DNA of 64,000 nt, from positions 5,979,950-6,043,949 of the forward strand of contig NW_002060943.1 of NCBI RefSeq assembly GCF_000150275.1. The letters run 5' to 3'. This stretch comes from Trichoplax adhaerens (lineage: Eukaryota > Placozoa > Uniplacotomia > Trichoplacea > Trichoplacidae). Each line of letters opens with the position of its first letter. Within the stretch, counting starts at the first letter, position 1. A model generated the notes under the pieces. That model searched no databases. It worked only from the letters and a program-made list of their open reading frames with translations, and had not been told where the DNA came from. Shown here one piece after another: positions 13,302 through 27,200 of the stretch. Made by a program: the position numbers and the translations under genes.

Positions 13302-15720
13302 TAATAAATAATAATATTACCGTAATTATATTTCTACTCTAATGTTCTATTGCCAAATATACGTATGTTATTATTACATTGATCGCTAAATCATCGAGAC
13401 GAAGGCACCATTTTAATTTTGATGTAAAAAAATAATTTAAATTAAATTATTACTTTAATAGTAAATACCTAAGATTATTTGTATGTGGTTACATGTACAC
13501 ATAAGTGCAGCATATATACGTTTGTATGTGTACAGTAGATAATGTATTGATGAATCTTTGTTTTTGTTTTTTACTCTATACAACATCAATTTATATATAG
13601 ATTAAATTAAAATATCTGTAAGAAAGATGTAGGATACAGAATTTTTACGCCACTACAGTGACTAAGTGTAAATGACTATTCAATTGTGCATCGTTCACCG
13701 CTTCGATGCGTTTTATCATTTTTGAAAGTATTAGTACTGTAGTTGATCAACAAATTCCTTGAAAGGTGGTAATCATCTTTACCTGCCTTTGTATACTTCA
13801 ATCTCTTAGAATTTTATTTCTATTATAGGCTTCTAGCACTGTTTCATGTTATCTTTATTGCTTGCATTAATATTCCCGTTCAGCCGCGGTCTTATATTTG
13901 TCTTTTTTTTTTTATGAAAAAAATTGAGTAAATGATCAAATCTTGTTACGATTGCTTATTTGTGCCTAGTTTATTATATAGAATAAGTCAACTAGTTGCC
14001 AAATAGCGGCATTAAGCCATTTCACTTCTTGGTCAACATGCCAAATCGTACGATTAAAAAATAAATAATATGTGGGCTTTGACTCAAGTGTTTCATCGTT
14101 ATTGTGATTATTATTATTGTTAAAAGGATTGTAATATTGTACCCAAGAGTAATGTACAGTACTAGTCTACTTTCTTGACTTTCAGTCGAGTTATCTAACA
14201 GATGTACGTGTATTGATGAAAATAATCAATTATTTATTAATTTCTTCATCATTGACATTTATTGATATACGTATTCGTACAATATCTTTATTACCAAGAT
14301 TGTTCAAGCAATAAAAATTGAATTATTCAAAGATTCTGAAACTAGATGTATGTTGCCTTTGCTCAATTTTATCTTTCTTACTGGCTCTGTTGGGTGTCTG
14401 TCCTTACAAGTTGAACTACTATGCCAATAAGGATGACCTTCCATGCCAAGATAAATCTTGAAGGAGTAGACGCTCAATTAATAGCAATAATATTTATCAA
14501 TAACATTGACGGATTATAATATATGATTCGTGTCCAGGGCATGCACTAAACATTAACTGTAACATCTTGAATATAAACTACATCATTGAAAGATGGCCAA
14601 TATAATGTCATCTTATTTGGCAGGTTATTCAAAGTTATTGGCATACTGCATCTCCGATAAGTTCTTGTCATGACGAAAGGATTTCATTTTGGAATTTCTA
14701 GACTACTGGGTATCTGGGTATCGCATTCTCTCCAGTCCATTTCAAGTCTAGCGGTCATGGACTACTAGAAAAAAAAGGATTGCCGTTTGCAGTAGTCCTT
14801 GCTTGGGACCCAGTAGACATGACAATGATAATACTGTACGCGTATAACATTGTTTTTTTCTTCTTTAGCAAGACTCAAAATAATCATGACTAATAAATTG
14901 ATTTTAATGAGCCAATGTATTGATTGATGGATTGCATCGCTTGGCAATCTGCTTCATTAAGCCTGCTGGTCATCGATCGAGGCAGTATTGTACAGCTCCA
15001 CTGCGCAAATTCAGTATGATTTCACTAAGCTGACCGACTCTCAGCGACATCGTTTAGAGGTGAGTGATGGTCGTATGAGAGTCACATGCTTTGTGATGGA
15101 TGCGCTGTGACACTGCGCGGGCGCAATGTTACAGTAAGTTCCTACAGTACTGTACTGTAAACTGCAAGGAAATCCCCACCGTCAGCAGTACTGTACAGTA
15201 CTGTACACAAAGACACCGGTGTTCTACAGTACAGTACAGTACCGTACAGTGTAGACGGACCAGTACTATACTACAGTACAGTATAGGGGGAATACAGTCA
15301 GTATAAAACCCCCCCCCCCAAATTTTTAAGACTTGTTCTTATATATGGGACTTAGCGGGCAGTCGACGACGTAACTGCAATTGAAAATTTTTTTTTTTCA
15401 CTGCAAATTTCACTGAGATCATTTTGTCCATTGGTTGGCAAAGTTAGCCCCTCGAATACCTTCAATTGCCTTCCAATCGCTAGCTGATAGTAGTTCAACG
15501 AGTTGATTACCCATTTCAGCAGTCTATTTTACCTTTATTGGTTGCTTTCAAAGTGCCCGTACTCTTGTTGGTACTACCCTTGACATTTCCGCCGCTGGGC
15601 TTAAGCAATTTTGCCATTGACGTCGTTGGACGTGAAGTGGGGGAAAGCGAGTTAATGACCTCGTTGTAGACACGTATTTTGATTAATTCATTGTAGACGG
15701 TAGGAAAGTAGCAATTCAAG
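13302..15720. other. spacer between the Kv gene and PRAS40
   Basis: No supported exon. AATAAA-like strings directly follow the channel stop. Contains a GTAC-palindrome tract (15145-15290), an 11-C homopolymer at 15309-15319 and a T run near 15389. Confidence 0.6.
15145..15290. repeat. GTAC-palindrome tract upstream of PRAS40
   Basis: Several perfect palindromic units (GTACTGTACAGTACTGTAC) mixed with single-base variants, ending about 430 bp before the PRAS40-like ATG. Confidence 0.85.
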
Positions 15721-18700
15721 ATGGCCAAAAAGCTAACTTGTCAGTGTTTGAATATTACTATCCATTGGCGAGAAAAGCAAGCTATTGATACAATGGAGAA
15801 GTTAAAGCATAAAGATAAGTTCTTCAATCAACCACTGGATCAAATAAAATTAAACTTGGGAGGTATCAATCAGGTATGCAAAAGTAAATGTACATTGCAG
15901 ATGGATTTGCCGTTGGCTAGTCCAACTTTGCTTTGAAAATGTGTCATAGTGTCAGTCCAACATGTTACTGCAAATACTCTTGCATGGATATCAAGCTTAG
16001 ACCAATTTCCATATTCCTACTTTCTCCTTTCGGATGACTATACTGTATGTCCGTACTGTGTACTTGCTTTTACTCAATACAGGTGATAAAAAGAGGTTCG
16101 TACTGCGATTGAGAAATGACGATTTAACACCTAGAACCCAAACTCGCATGAATTTTCTTCCGTCTGTTATCTTCTTTCCCAGAGGTGGAATCGACGTTGT
16201 ATTAGCATTCAAAGCTGACAATGATTGTACTGTACAGTACTGCATTTGCTTTAATGTAAACCGGCAGACGTAGCGAATGATAAATAAATATTATGCTATG
16301 ATAGATAACTTTTCATTGCTACGCTGTTGGACACTTGACCAAATAGATTGATATCCCACGGATTTAAAGTACTGCCATTCACAGAATATTTTGGAAATTG
16401 TTGAAGTAAATGTATATAGGTCAATCGTAAGTCTTATCGTATGCGGGCCTTGAGTATTTCTTATACTGTATGCCCACTGATGCAAAGATTCTATTCTTGA
16501 CTTCTCGTTCGATTGCACTTTTAAAAATGTACAACTTAGTACGTATTGTTTTAACGTTTCTATAATACATCGAGATTGGATCTTATCAGTCAGACATTAT
16601 TATTGCTACAATTTCAATACAAGTTGTTGCATCCAGAATAAGCTGCATCGGGTAGAGGTAGCGGCATGCCAGCTAATAAACATCCTTCCTATGCGATCGT
16701 GAATGATGGATGCATTATTACGTATAAAAGAAGTACAGTACTGTACAATGTACATGGTCGTATGGCCAGAGACATTATGATTATCTGTGTAGTCTGTGCA
16801 GTGCAGTTATTCTATCACAGTATTTGAAGATTAAGATTTTACAAACTATAAAATCGCTACTAGTAGACGACGACGTTGGTATTATTACTCCTGTTGCGAT
16901 AAAGGTTATGCGTAGTTGTATCAGGACATTATAGTACATCAATTAGATAACCGAACTTCGAGCGTACAGTTCGATCAGAAGGCCTTAGAGCTAGACTCCG
17001 CAGAGGGGTTAAATTACGATATCTTATGAACTACGAGTACTATGTATACAGTACTCTTTCGTAAGTTTTCTGCCTTAATCGTTAGTTGTAGCAACATTTT
17101 GTATACTCTCGTCATTCATGCTGTATTCTTCGTGTACGGTAGATTTTGTAGCAGCGAACTGTAAATGACTAGGTGTAACTGCGAACTGGTGATATAGAAT
17201 GAGAGATTGTGTTTACTTAAATGTGCATCCGCAACTACTGCAAGAAAAATATTTTGTTGTGGACCACCTACGTAAAGTACAGTACGGCGGTGCATCTACG
17301 CTTACTCCCAATGTTTGCTTCCGTTGATCATTTTCTATGAACTTTACAGACGATACGTATCAGATCTATATAGATATAACACTGAGTGCCTTACTGTACT
17401 GTACAGTAATATGGTTCGGAAATTGTCTTACATTGTCTTCTTAAAGGATAAAAGTACTGCAATAATGAGTTTACTTAATAATACGGAACTCCTAGATAAA
17501 AGATATTTTCAATCTTGATCACCGATGTTATTTTCAAATGGCTTTACAGGAACATAAATTTCTAGTTCGGCAAAGAGCCGTTAAGGAATGGATCATATGT
17601 AGTTGCGTCAATTGCAATACAGATACACATGCAATTCACTCTCGCATTGGCTTAGATATGGTACTTGCCACTCGAGAATTACAGGTATGATATTATTTGA
17701 TGATAATTTGTAGCTAATAGAATAGGTAAAATGTAAACCTCTATCAACTACGAGATTGTTTAGCGCAACCAATATAGTACAAGACTGTGTTGATCTCTGC
17801 GGCGAATTGTGAGCTTTTTTATTCAATTGAAAAGTAATGCTATCTGGTTGAAGTGTAAATGTATATTAAATGTTTGGAATTACCTAAATTAAAGTACACT
17901 GCTATCTCTCAAATTAAAAGTTGGGTCACTTTTACTAGATAAATAAAGTGAATACTTCTTTGGGTGTTGTACAAATTAAAAATTAACACGAAACGAGTAA
18001 TACTGCACTATTATGTTTAGGATTGTACCCGTACGAAACTTTTTCCTCATTTGCACTTTTTCATTTGCCTTTACTCTACTTATGATCCGAAATATTGTTT
18101 TTTATTTATACTAGCCTTTCGATGAGGTCGCTGCCACAAAGTCGGATAAGATGAGATTTTGTCCGGCGTTTCGTATTAAAATTGGCCTTAGAAACGGAAC
18201 AGAACCAAACGGTAAGTTTGGAGTATATAGATTTAACGATTCTATGTGAAATTATTATTTTTCTTGTAATAAATCTCTCGTATACCCGTAAGTCCTTTCC
18301 CAGTCGTATAACACATGGTCTTTAAACTAACTAAAATGTTACGATAGGATTACATTTATCTTATAACTTATACCGCTATACATATAGCTCGCTAACTATC
18401 TGCATCATACATTACAGTTGTCATTTACTATATTAATACCTGAAATAGTTAAACTTTTTACCAGTACGTTGTATTCGTATTTTGTGTACGGTCTACAGTA
18501 GAAATAGGTATTGAGCACCTACTTAAAATAAAATATATTTGCACATGACCCAGAAACTATTAAAATAGGATTCAGTGGGTAGAGTTCTGCAAATTCTCGA
18601 TTAATGATGTAAAGATTAAATTTATAATTCTATTATTTACTGGATACGCATTAAATCGCATATTCTTACTCTTTTGTTATGACGTTTCAACTGTTCAGAT

Positions 18701-20558
18701 TTATTATGGATAAGGACTAATAATGAAACTATATAGAGGACTGTAATTACAATAGTAAAGAATCTGCCATAGTAGTTATTTCGAATAATGCTTGCTTAAT
18801 TTGCTTTAGCTTCTGATTACTTATGCGAGTAAAATGTTACGTACGAGAAACTTTTAAGATATCTACAGTATGTTACAGCATACTTATTCCGATTTAAATC
18901 AATTCGTATACTAGATAATTTAAGCAGAAAATTTTATGCACAGTATATACGAGTATATACATTATGTAAATTTTGGATCAGATTTATTGATATAGCTACA
19001 ATATCGTATAATATTCAAGAATCGCGTCGGTAGTAGTAAAATAGTATTCGTATAGATAATCTTACCAAGTATTATTCACACATTATAGATTCAAGAGCTG
19101 TCCTTTTTGGAGAAAAAATTCGATCTGTATTCAATTCTATTGATAAAATTTCACAAAAGTACTTGGAAGTCGAGGAACATGCTATGAAGGAAAGAATCAA
19201 GTATGTAGTTGCAAATGCTATCGATAGACTTGTAGTGTAAAGTTATTACAATGATAGTATTTCGTAACTTGCAAGCATGCAAGTATTTAAACGTTGATAT
19301 CTATAGATTTGCTCAAGTAATTGATAATTTACAAGCGATGCTATCTTATTGACTTATTAACTGTACATTGCAGCTCTTATATTGCAAAACAGAAAGCAGA
19401 ATACACTGCATTGAAGGTGCTGATAAAAAGCCATGAAGCCTCTCTGCGAAAGTGAGAATTTAGTCATAGCTATTTCCTGAAAATTTATTAAGAGTTTTCT
19501 GTACAAACACTTACTAAACAAGTTCTTTACCGTAATTTTTCATTTTCATAGAGTTGTCATTAATGCCACTGGTGAAGATATTGAAAGCAATATTTCAGAT
19601 GCAATGTTAGAAGATGATGGCGATGAGTTACCAGTAGCTGATGATATAACCGAAGACAATAGTCATAATCATCATAATATAGATAATATAGCCAATCGAT
19701 CTCAATGGAAGCAAAAAAAGCCTTGGAATGATGACAAAACTAGTTCCTATTTATCTCAGATGTCGAGGGTAAGAACTTTTGAGATTTTAGTGACGGGTAC
19801 GTTAGAATTTCTTATTTTACTATAAATTTCTACAGAGATCTGCCGGTCGTCAAAATAATGTACCTGAAATGAATACTAGTGGTTACCAGGACGAAGATCG
19901 TATGTTCATTTTTAAGATATTGATAAATAAATTTAACTGTAAACTAATTTCATGAATTTATAACAACTGTAGCTGATGCATTGTTTGCAATGGATGAAGA
20001 TGATACTACCATCGAAAAGCCTATGCAATGCGAATCGGATGATTTATCTAGCAACAGTAATAGCCATAGCGACGGTTTGTGGAGTCACTATAAAAGAGAG
20101 TTGTGATTTCAGAGAAATATTATGAAATTGAATCAGTAGCTTACTCATTCTATGTTCTTTTTTTACAGATAATAGTTTGTCCGAAGAAGTTGAAAATGTA
20201 GTTGTTGGGCTACCAGCTACTCGATTGCGTTCTATAAGCCGGCCTTGTGCGAATTCCTTGCCAATAAATATAGGTTTATTAGAACGCAGTCAGAAGAAGC
20301 CTATTGACATTGAAGTACGTAATAATGCAGTTATAGCTAAATATATTCTTAGTAACATAGCAGTCACTTTTGAAATATGAAGGCGATAGTGACCAATTTA
20401 TCTATTTTTAGCCGTTACCAGAAAGGCATGATAATATAGCCGAAAGTATGAAGGCTATCGCAAATAGCATCAGTAAGAAAAGTACCGATATTTTTGGGGA
20501 ATTACCACGAAATCGCGTCAATACCTTCAGCAAATACGACAAATACGATTATAAATAA
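15721..20558 (+). CDS. AKT1S1: PRAS40/Lobe homologue (mTORC1 regulator)
   Basis: Ten exons in consistent phase: 15721-15873, 17550-17684, 18115-18211, 19089-19200, 19374-19451, 19552-19768, 19836-19899, 19973-20074, 20169-20314, 20412-20558; 416 aa. The C-terminal half matches PRAS40. It has a TOS-like motif FAMDE (290-294) followed by an acidic CESD stretch and SLSEE, then ANSLPINIG (347-355, cf. the AKSLPVSV site), and the end block IAESMKAIANSIS with FGELPRNRVNTF. T406 sits in RNRVNT, an Akt consensus that matches human T246; RLRSIS (338-343) is a second RxRxxS site. The N-terminal half has CQC (7-9) and CSCVNC (68-73), possibly zinc-binding, then a charged helical stretch; vertebrate PRAS40 has a proline-rich N-terminus there. 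Expected role: raptor-binding mTORC1 inhibitor relieved by Akt. AATAAA overlaps the stop codon. Confidence 0.85.
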
Positions 20559-22410
20559 AATATTTGAAAGTGAATATAAACTAATTCTTATTCTATTATG
20601 CAGCGTACTCTAGCAATTCTTTTGTTGATTTACACTTAGAGCATCAAATTAATGATAGCTTTAAATTTCGTCGATGAAGATTTGATGGATTGTACGTATG
20701 CACGGGTCACCATTTGATCAATAAATTCGTGATGGGATTTGACGGATTGTGTGCACATAATGTAGATTGACAGAAATGTTCATGGATGGATAGAAATCAT
20801 TTGATCATAATATTAGTATAATGTTATATGTGCTTTTTGCTACTTCTAATGGAAATACTTGATGAAGATTATTATTTTAATTTAACCGTGTGACACTTCA
20901 GGCTTTGCTAGATATATCACAGTAGGTTGGTAACACAAATAAATACTCGATTTCATTGTGATTGTGGTAATTCCAGGATTTATCGAATTGTATGTGCTGT
21001 GATATTGCATATGTATGAAGCGTTTTATCTAATTTATATGTACGAACCTTGTGTAGACCATGATGGGATTGCTATGTATGTTAATGCAATTTAGACAAGT
21101 TATGCATGAGCATGATAATCTAAAAGAATTTACGCAAACTTTGACAACTGCATTTTATAAATGGAAAAATATTATCACAAATTAAATTAAATAAATCTAA
21201 ATTATACTTCTGCACTTTTATGATTTATCCTGATAATACTGTTTGTGAGAAATAGTTCAGGAAACTAATTATCAAATTTGAATTAGCTCGTATCGGGTTT
21301 TCATGTTTCATAATATTTATACTCTATCTCCTGCATTCTGCTGTACCTAGTATACAGGATTGCTTATCTGCATTAGTAACGTACTGTACTGTACGTGATT
21401 ATACGATTGATGGTCAATCCGATACCAGTAGATGGTGTTATTGAATTAATGTACTTTAATAATACTGTAGTTGCTAATCGTTTAGAGTAACAGTTTGAAA
21501 TTTCGGAGACTGAGAAATAGTTAAATTTGGGATGCAGTATCGGACACTCTCCGAGATCTTTGTGCAACTATGTACAACGAGTCCTCGAGCTCGTATTGAG
21601 GCGTACAGCAAGTACGCGACAACACAACAATTACAATAGTGTGAAGAAAATAGAAATGAAGTATTGCGTGGCAGAATTAGCTTTCTCTTCATATTACTTA
21701 TTCCGCATGTGAAACTATACTTCACGATTATACGCGTATGGAAGTCAAAGACGTCTCAATCCATTGTTTCGTAGCTTTACTTCGCTGATGATTAGCTGTA
21801 AATTGTGAATTTGATTTTTCAATTCAATGTCTGTACAGACTATCAATGCAATAGTAATAGTAATACGAAGTAAGAATGGTGATAAGATATCAGATCAATG
21901 TAAAGGTCTAGGTATGTATGCTAAATAACATTTAAGGTTTGTAAAATAGCTGTATGTTGTATATAGTGAACAGTCGATGTGCTAACTGTACTGCACATTA
22001 TACTGTAGTACGATCATGGTGGTTGTGTAATACTGTACTGTATATTGTATAATGGACACTTGTCCTGTACTGTACAATCCACTGAATCGCTCGATACTGT
22101 CCAGCACTCTGTACAGCTGTTACTGTACTGTACTATGCACTGTACACTGTACAGTATACAGTACACTGTAACATACAGCACATGCGTAGTTGTACTTTCG
22201 TTGCAAGTAGTGTCAGTCGCCTCTCCACGCTGAAGCAATCAATGCACCCATGGACAAATTCTGCCATCGGTGTGCAAAGCTGAGCTAAAAGATAGAGCAA
22301 TCCCAAGATCATATTCTTTGACTATCTAGACAGAAACATTTTTCGATTTATATGTTAGATTACTGTGTGTAGCTGCTTCCCATTATCTCTTCGGTTAGTA
22401 GTAAGATAAA
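20559..22410. other. spacer between PRAS40 and RPA43
   Basis: No supported exon. An imperfect direct repeat (GATTTGATGGATTGT / GATTTGACGGATTGT) lies near 20680-20750. A GTAC-palindrome tract lies close to the RPA43 start. Confidence 0.6.
21985..22180. repeat. GTAC-palindrome tract upstream of RPA43
   Basis: Run of ACTGTACTGTA, CTGTACAG and CACTGTACACTGTACAG units ending about 235 bp before the RPA43 ATG. Frames on both strands across it are repeat translations. Confidence 0.88.
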
Positions 22411-23486
22411 ATGGCTGACGAATGTGAGGAGACCAATGACTATCGAGTACATGCACCGGATTTTGGCGAAGCTAAAAAGTTATGCAATGGACAATATACT
22501 TGCCTTAATGTTCAGCAACGGGTAGAAGAGATTTTACTCCCGTATCGCTTTTTAAGTAATGTTTACGATGGTATTACAGCTACATTGAAAGAGAAGAATT
22601 TAGTTTACTGCCATCAATTAGCAGGTGTAGTATTAGCATTTGGTAATGTCCATTTGTTGCAAGATCAAGCTAAAGTCGTGGATGAATTACCTGTGTTGGT
22701 GGTCAAAGTTCAAGTTGAGTATGTCGTTTTCAAGCCTACCGTAGGCAGTACATTGATTGGAGTTGTAACTAGGATTGGTGCCGATTATTTTGGTTTGTTG
22801 GTACATCAATGTATTAATGCCTCTATTCATCTTAAAAAGAAAAAGTTGATCGGCTTGCAACTGCAAGTAGGTAAAAATGTAGCATTTTTAGTCAAAACTG
22901 TTTATACTGAAGATGGACTCTTATCCATTGGTGGCAAGCTCCATCAAAGGTGATGTCAATAGTTCATAAATCATAGCTGTTGATTATAACTTAGTTTGAT
23001 TAAGACCAATAAAAGAGATTTTCTCTTGTGGTCTATACACTTTGATCAAAAATTAGCACTTCAGTCTACATCAAAATGGGTGATGTTGTAGTTCTCGCTT
23101 GCTACAGTGTCAACAATTGAAGGATTGTAATGTACTCTAATTTCAGGCCTATTTCTCTTGAAATGCAATAGTTGTAGCAATTTCTCATACAGTAGTATCT
23201 CTACTTTGTAGGATATAACCGTTTCAATTCCTGCTTCTATGATATATAACAATACTAATGGGCTTATCCTTTCTATCTTAGTCATAAGACGGGAAGTATT
23301 CCTAATGAAGGAAATGTTCGAGATACTAAGGGAAAGACGACTGATTCCCCTTCGGAAATCATCATTTCTAATGGCGGTAATGACGATAACAGAAACAACG
23401 GCAGTTTAAAGAGAAAGAAGGATAAGAAAAAAGATCAAGCTGGAAAGAAAGCTAAAAAGAAAATGAAGCTTGATAAGTCTAAGTAA
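22411..23486 (+). CDS. POLR1F: RNA polymerase I subunit RPA43
   Basis: Exons 22411-22949 and 23282-23486 give 247 aa. The donor AAAG|GTGATG and the acceptor CTTAG|T restore frame. Residues 30-90 match the N-terminal tip domain of the RPA43/RPB7 family. Residues about 100-178 form the OB-type domain with the family pattern VVFKP...GVV.RIGADYFGLLVHQCINASI. The rest is a Lys-rich tail (KRKKDKKKD, then KKAKKKMK) that probably directs the protein to the nucleolus. In the Pol I stalk this subunit pairs with RPA14-type partners and contacts the initiation factor Rrn3/TIF-IA for rRNA synthesis. AATAAAG lies at the stop. The gene is convergent with Twinkle. The start is the first ATG in frame, and its length fits the family. 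Confidence 0.9.
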
Positions 23487-24282
23487 TAAAGAATAATAAC
23501 ACCACACTAACCAATAGCACCGATTATAACATTTTATATCGGTTCTATTTACGTTCAATATGAAATATGCGCTGTACAATTTATGCGAAAGTGGCTATCG
23601 AACATACTTTGGGATACAACTTATTACACTGTTATATATGTATATGAATAATTGCAAATTAATCAGATATAAAACTATCGGACGTTAGAAAGAATCTAGA
23701 ATCACAGTACAAGATCAGTCGATGATGTAAATATGGATTTTATTAAATTATCCTGTCATACACGTGTAATATAATAAACATATTCCTGTTAAGCTTTGTT
23801 GTGTGTCAGTGAGCTATTACCACATTTTCTAGATCATTAAAGGATTGCCAGTGATATACAGTTACAGTAGTACAAAATAGTTGCGAATCTAAATGAAATA
23901 TAATTTATTTTATAGTTATAATTCCGGTTGAACTCGAGTTATATATAATACTGGTACTAATGAGGCAGTTAATACGAATGATGTTATTTACGTTTTCATA
24001 AAATTTAAAATATTAACTTGATATCATTCACGCTTTCATTGAAAAATATTCAATATACAGTAGTTTTGTCCAGTTCTATAGTACAGTTCTGCACATTTTA
24101 ATAGTAATATAATAAGCTAAGGAAAGTCATCCAGAATTATATAACCATACTTAACCAGGCAGACATGAATACAAAGGATCTAATGACAGACTTAACAGTC
24201 ATGATTTACGGCCAAAAAGGCAAGGAGATACGCATATCTTCAGATTATCTTCTAGATTAGATAATTTGTATTTTCCATATCA
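23487..24282. other. convergent 3'/3' spacer, RPA43-Twinkle
   Basis: About 800 bp between two convergent stops. AT-rich with poly(A)-signal-like strings. No dense GTAC-palindrome tract, only isolated short copies near 23870. Confidence 0.6.
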
Positions 24283-27200
24283 TTAATTTTTGCCAGTTAG
24301 TTTCAGCTTTTTAACTTGCACACCTTTGACAACTTTTCTTGTTGGTTTTTTTGCATCCTGTAAAGACTTTTCTTCACCTGTTTCTGTTGTAGTAGTCTTT
24401 TTCGATGATTTTTTCGCATCCGGTGTCGACATTTCTTCACTAGCTATAGCAGCATCTAATGCCTTTGCCGTGAAGTTTTTAGATCGGGAACCCATACATA
24501 AATTTTCCTTAGAAAACATGATCTTGTAGGAGCCCAAGTCACCGTCAAAGCGATTTTTTAATACCTAGACACAACGTCATTCCATTGTATTAAATCTAAT
24601 CTATTATATATTACCTTTCATTGAGAGGGAAGATATACACAACTATAGTTTTTACACATTCTGAAAATATCGTGCTGTTTAACCTGTATTGATTTTCCTT
24701 TGTATCGAATATTTTGTAAGATCATGACGTTATCAGCTTCCTGACTGGCTTTCGCTGATCCACCGATGGACGCCATTTGCAAATCTGTGTCGTCATTTTC
24801 CTAGTAGTTATTGAGTACATATTCTTACTATTCGCAATTCAACTAAATGTAATTCCAGATATTCTAGATGAATACATATGAAACATATAATAACTAGCTA
24901 ATGGTACCTTACGCGGATGAACTACTAGAGTTACATGCACATTTTTTTCCGAGGCAAATCTTCGGAACAAACTTAAGGCTAAATTTTGTTGTCTGAATGC
25001 GAAGTCATCTCTATGGAATAACATTATCTTATAGTTAGTTCATTTCACAATATCAAATTCCAGTATAATAATAAAATTATACTCGTTGATCTAAGAATTT
25101 TAATCACAACATACCTGGTATCAACATTCAGTAAAAACTGTAAGTTATCTACTATAATATGTTCAATGTCGAAGATATAAGCGGCGTGCTCCATAGTCTA
25201 TGTGATAAAATCGTAAAGTCATTTCGAATGCATGATAGTGATAATATTCTGTCATCATCCACTTACTTGAATGACGCGCTTAATATCCTGGGAGCCGTAG
25301 AAATGCATGAAATACAGCGGTAATTTTTCAAACTGTGTAGCGTACTTTTCGAACTTACCTAATTTGTTTTTTTCCTCGAAATTTATACTGCGTATTTATA
25401 TTTTAAAAGAGAGATAAAATAACTTGTTAAAATCTTAACTCTCTAACGGTATTCGGCGTTTACAGTCATGTTGTTACCCTGAAAACTGCCGCATCATGGT
25501 CTTCATAATCCGTACATTACGAATTTCGAAACTTCCAAATAATGTATTGACCTATAAGCAAGTCATAAATACAGTATATTTAATAACATGGACACAAGTA
25601 ATTGATTTATTTGTAATGACTATTAATTATTACAATACCCCTTGATTGCACAGGTCTATTGAAATCTCGCTGATAAAAGTAGTTTTACCAGAACCAGTAG
25701 GCCCAGTAAAAATTGTCATTTCCCCTCTTCTATGGCCTTTCAGGATTTTCGTTAGTTCAGGATGGCGCTGCCACTGTTATGAGAGAATATAATGTACTTT
25801 TATTACTTGCTACTGTATCAATTAGATATCGATGCATTACTTATTTCCAAGGACAACACCTATGTGAGATATACAGTGTAGTAGCTACTGTGCTAAAAGT
25901 TAAATGCAATCGTAATCTAGATAATGATGCAAGATATAACTACACAACTTACTGGTACACCGATAATTTGTTCCCTATTAGCGAATTCATTATATACATC
26001 TTGTCTTAACTATAATTCAAGAAATGCCTCATTAAATACAGAGATTATAATATTTCATTCGCTTGGGTAATAAAAATGCTGTATAATGTACAATTTCGAT
26101 ACAATATCGATACTAACATCAGTAAAGGTCACAATTCGATTATGTGCTACGACATGAGCGGAATTTAAAACTTTCTTCAAGTCCACTCCCTAGTATGTAA
26201 GAATGAAGGTATATTAATATTCTAAGAAATCAGTTGAATTGTGAAGATGCAAAAATACCTCTTACCCGATTTAAAGCTTCCAATGCTGTCGGAAATTCAC
26301 CTTTTAAGGTAGATCTGTTATATAACACAAACTACAGGTAAGACATGAGTCTAACTTGTACTTTATTTAGAGCGATGAATTAGCTGACGTACGGTAAAAA
26401 ATAGCAACGTTCTCTTTGCAATTTATTGGCAAATTGCAATTCCATACGTTTATCTTTGACCGAATTGCCAAGCCAAATAGTAATACGCTTAAATTGTTCG
26501 AATAGTGGAACAAGATCAACAGGTAGAAGAACGTTTCCGTTAGGTAAGGATACCGCCGGTACTCCAGTGCCTTGATTAATGGCCATGGCATCAAATTCAT
26601 TTGCAGTTAATACCACCTAAGAATTAGTTTCATTATCGTCAGTATTTAGGAAACGCGACTCAACAAAGCTACTCAAAGCTACTATACACTGATGATGTAA
26701 CTAAATATTACTTCGTCATTCTCTTTTTGTATATTATCATAGCCAAAGAGTCCAACAGTAGAAGTTCTAGAGATTTAATGTTTTAGAGTGAGACTAATAC
26801 AGTTTACTTTAGAAAGCTGGTACAAATTATGTAAAATGTTATTATCGGGTTAATAGCTACTTTGCAAGAGTCTCCAAAGACGAAACGTCTGTCCTTTCAG
26901 GTAGTAACACTTTAATTCCACATACTGTATTAGAAAAGTCAAACCAGGGACAAAGGAAGTAATATTGTTCTTCATCCGCTGATGATAGCTTCAAGATTTC
27001 CATGTAACAAATTAGAGCGATAAAGACTGCATGATCATCACGCTTACAGCACCTCATACGGATCATTATAGCTTATTAGTGATGGCAAATACCTTCAATT
27101 TTTTGACTCGAAGCTGAAATTTCTTGCAGTAATCTTCTTGTAGGCTCTAATAGTGTAATAAAATAACATTCATTCGATACCTTCAATGCGTACATTATAA

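Noticed and set aside
24290-24529. Plus-strand frame opposite the last Twinkle exon
   Set aside because: Antisense shadow of the Lys/Thr-rich Twinkle C-terminus.
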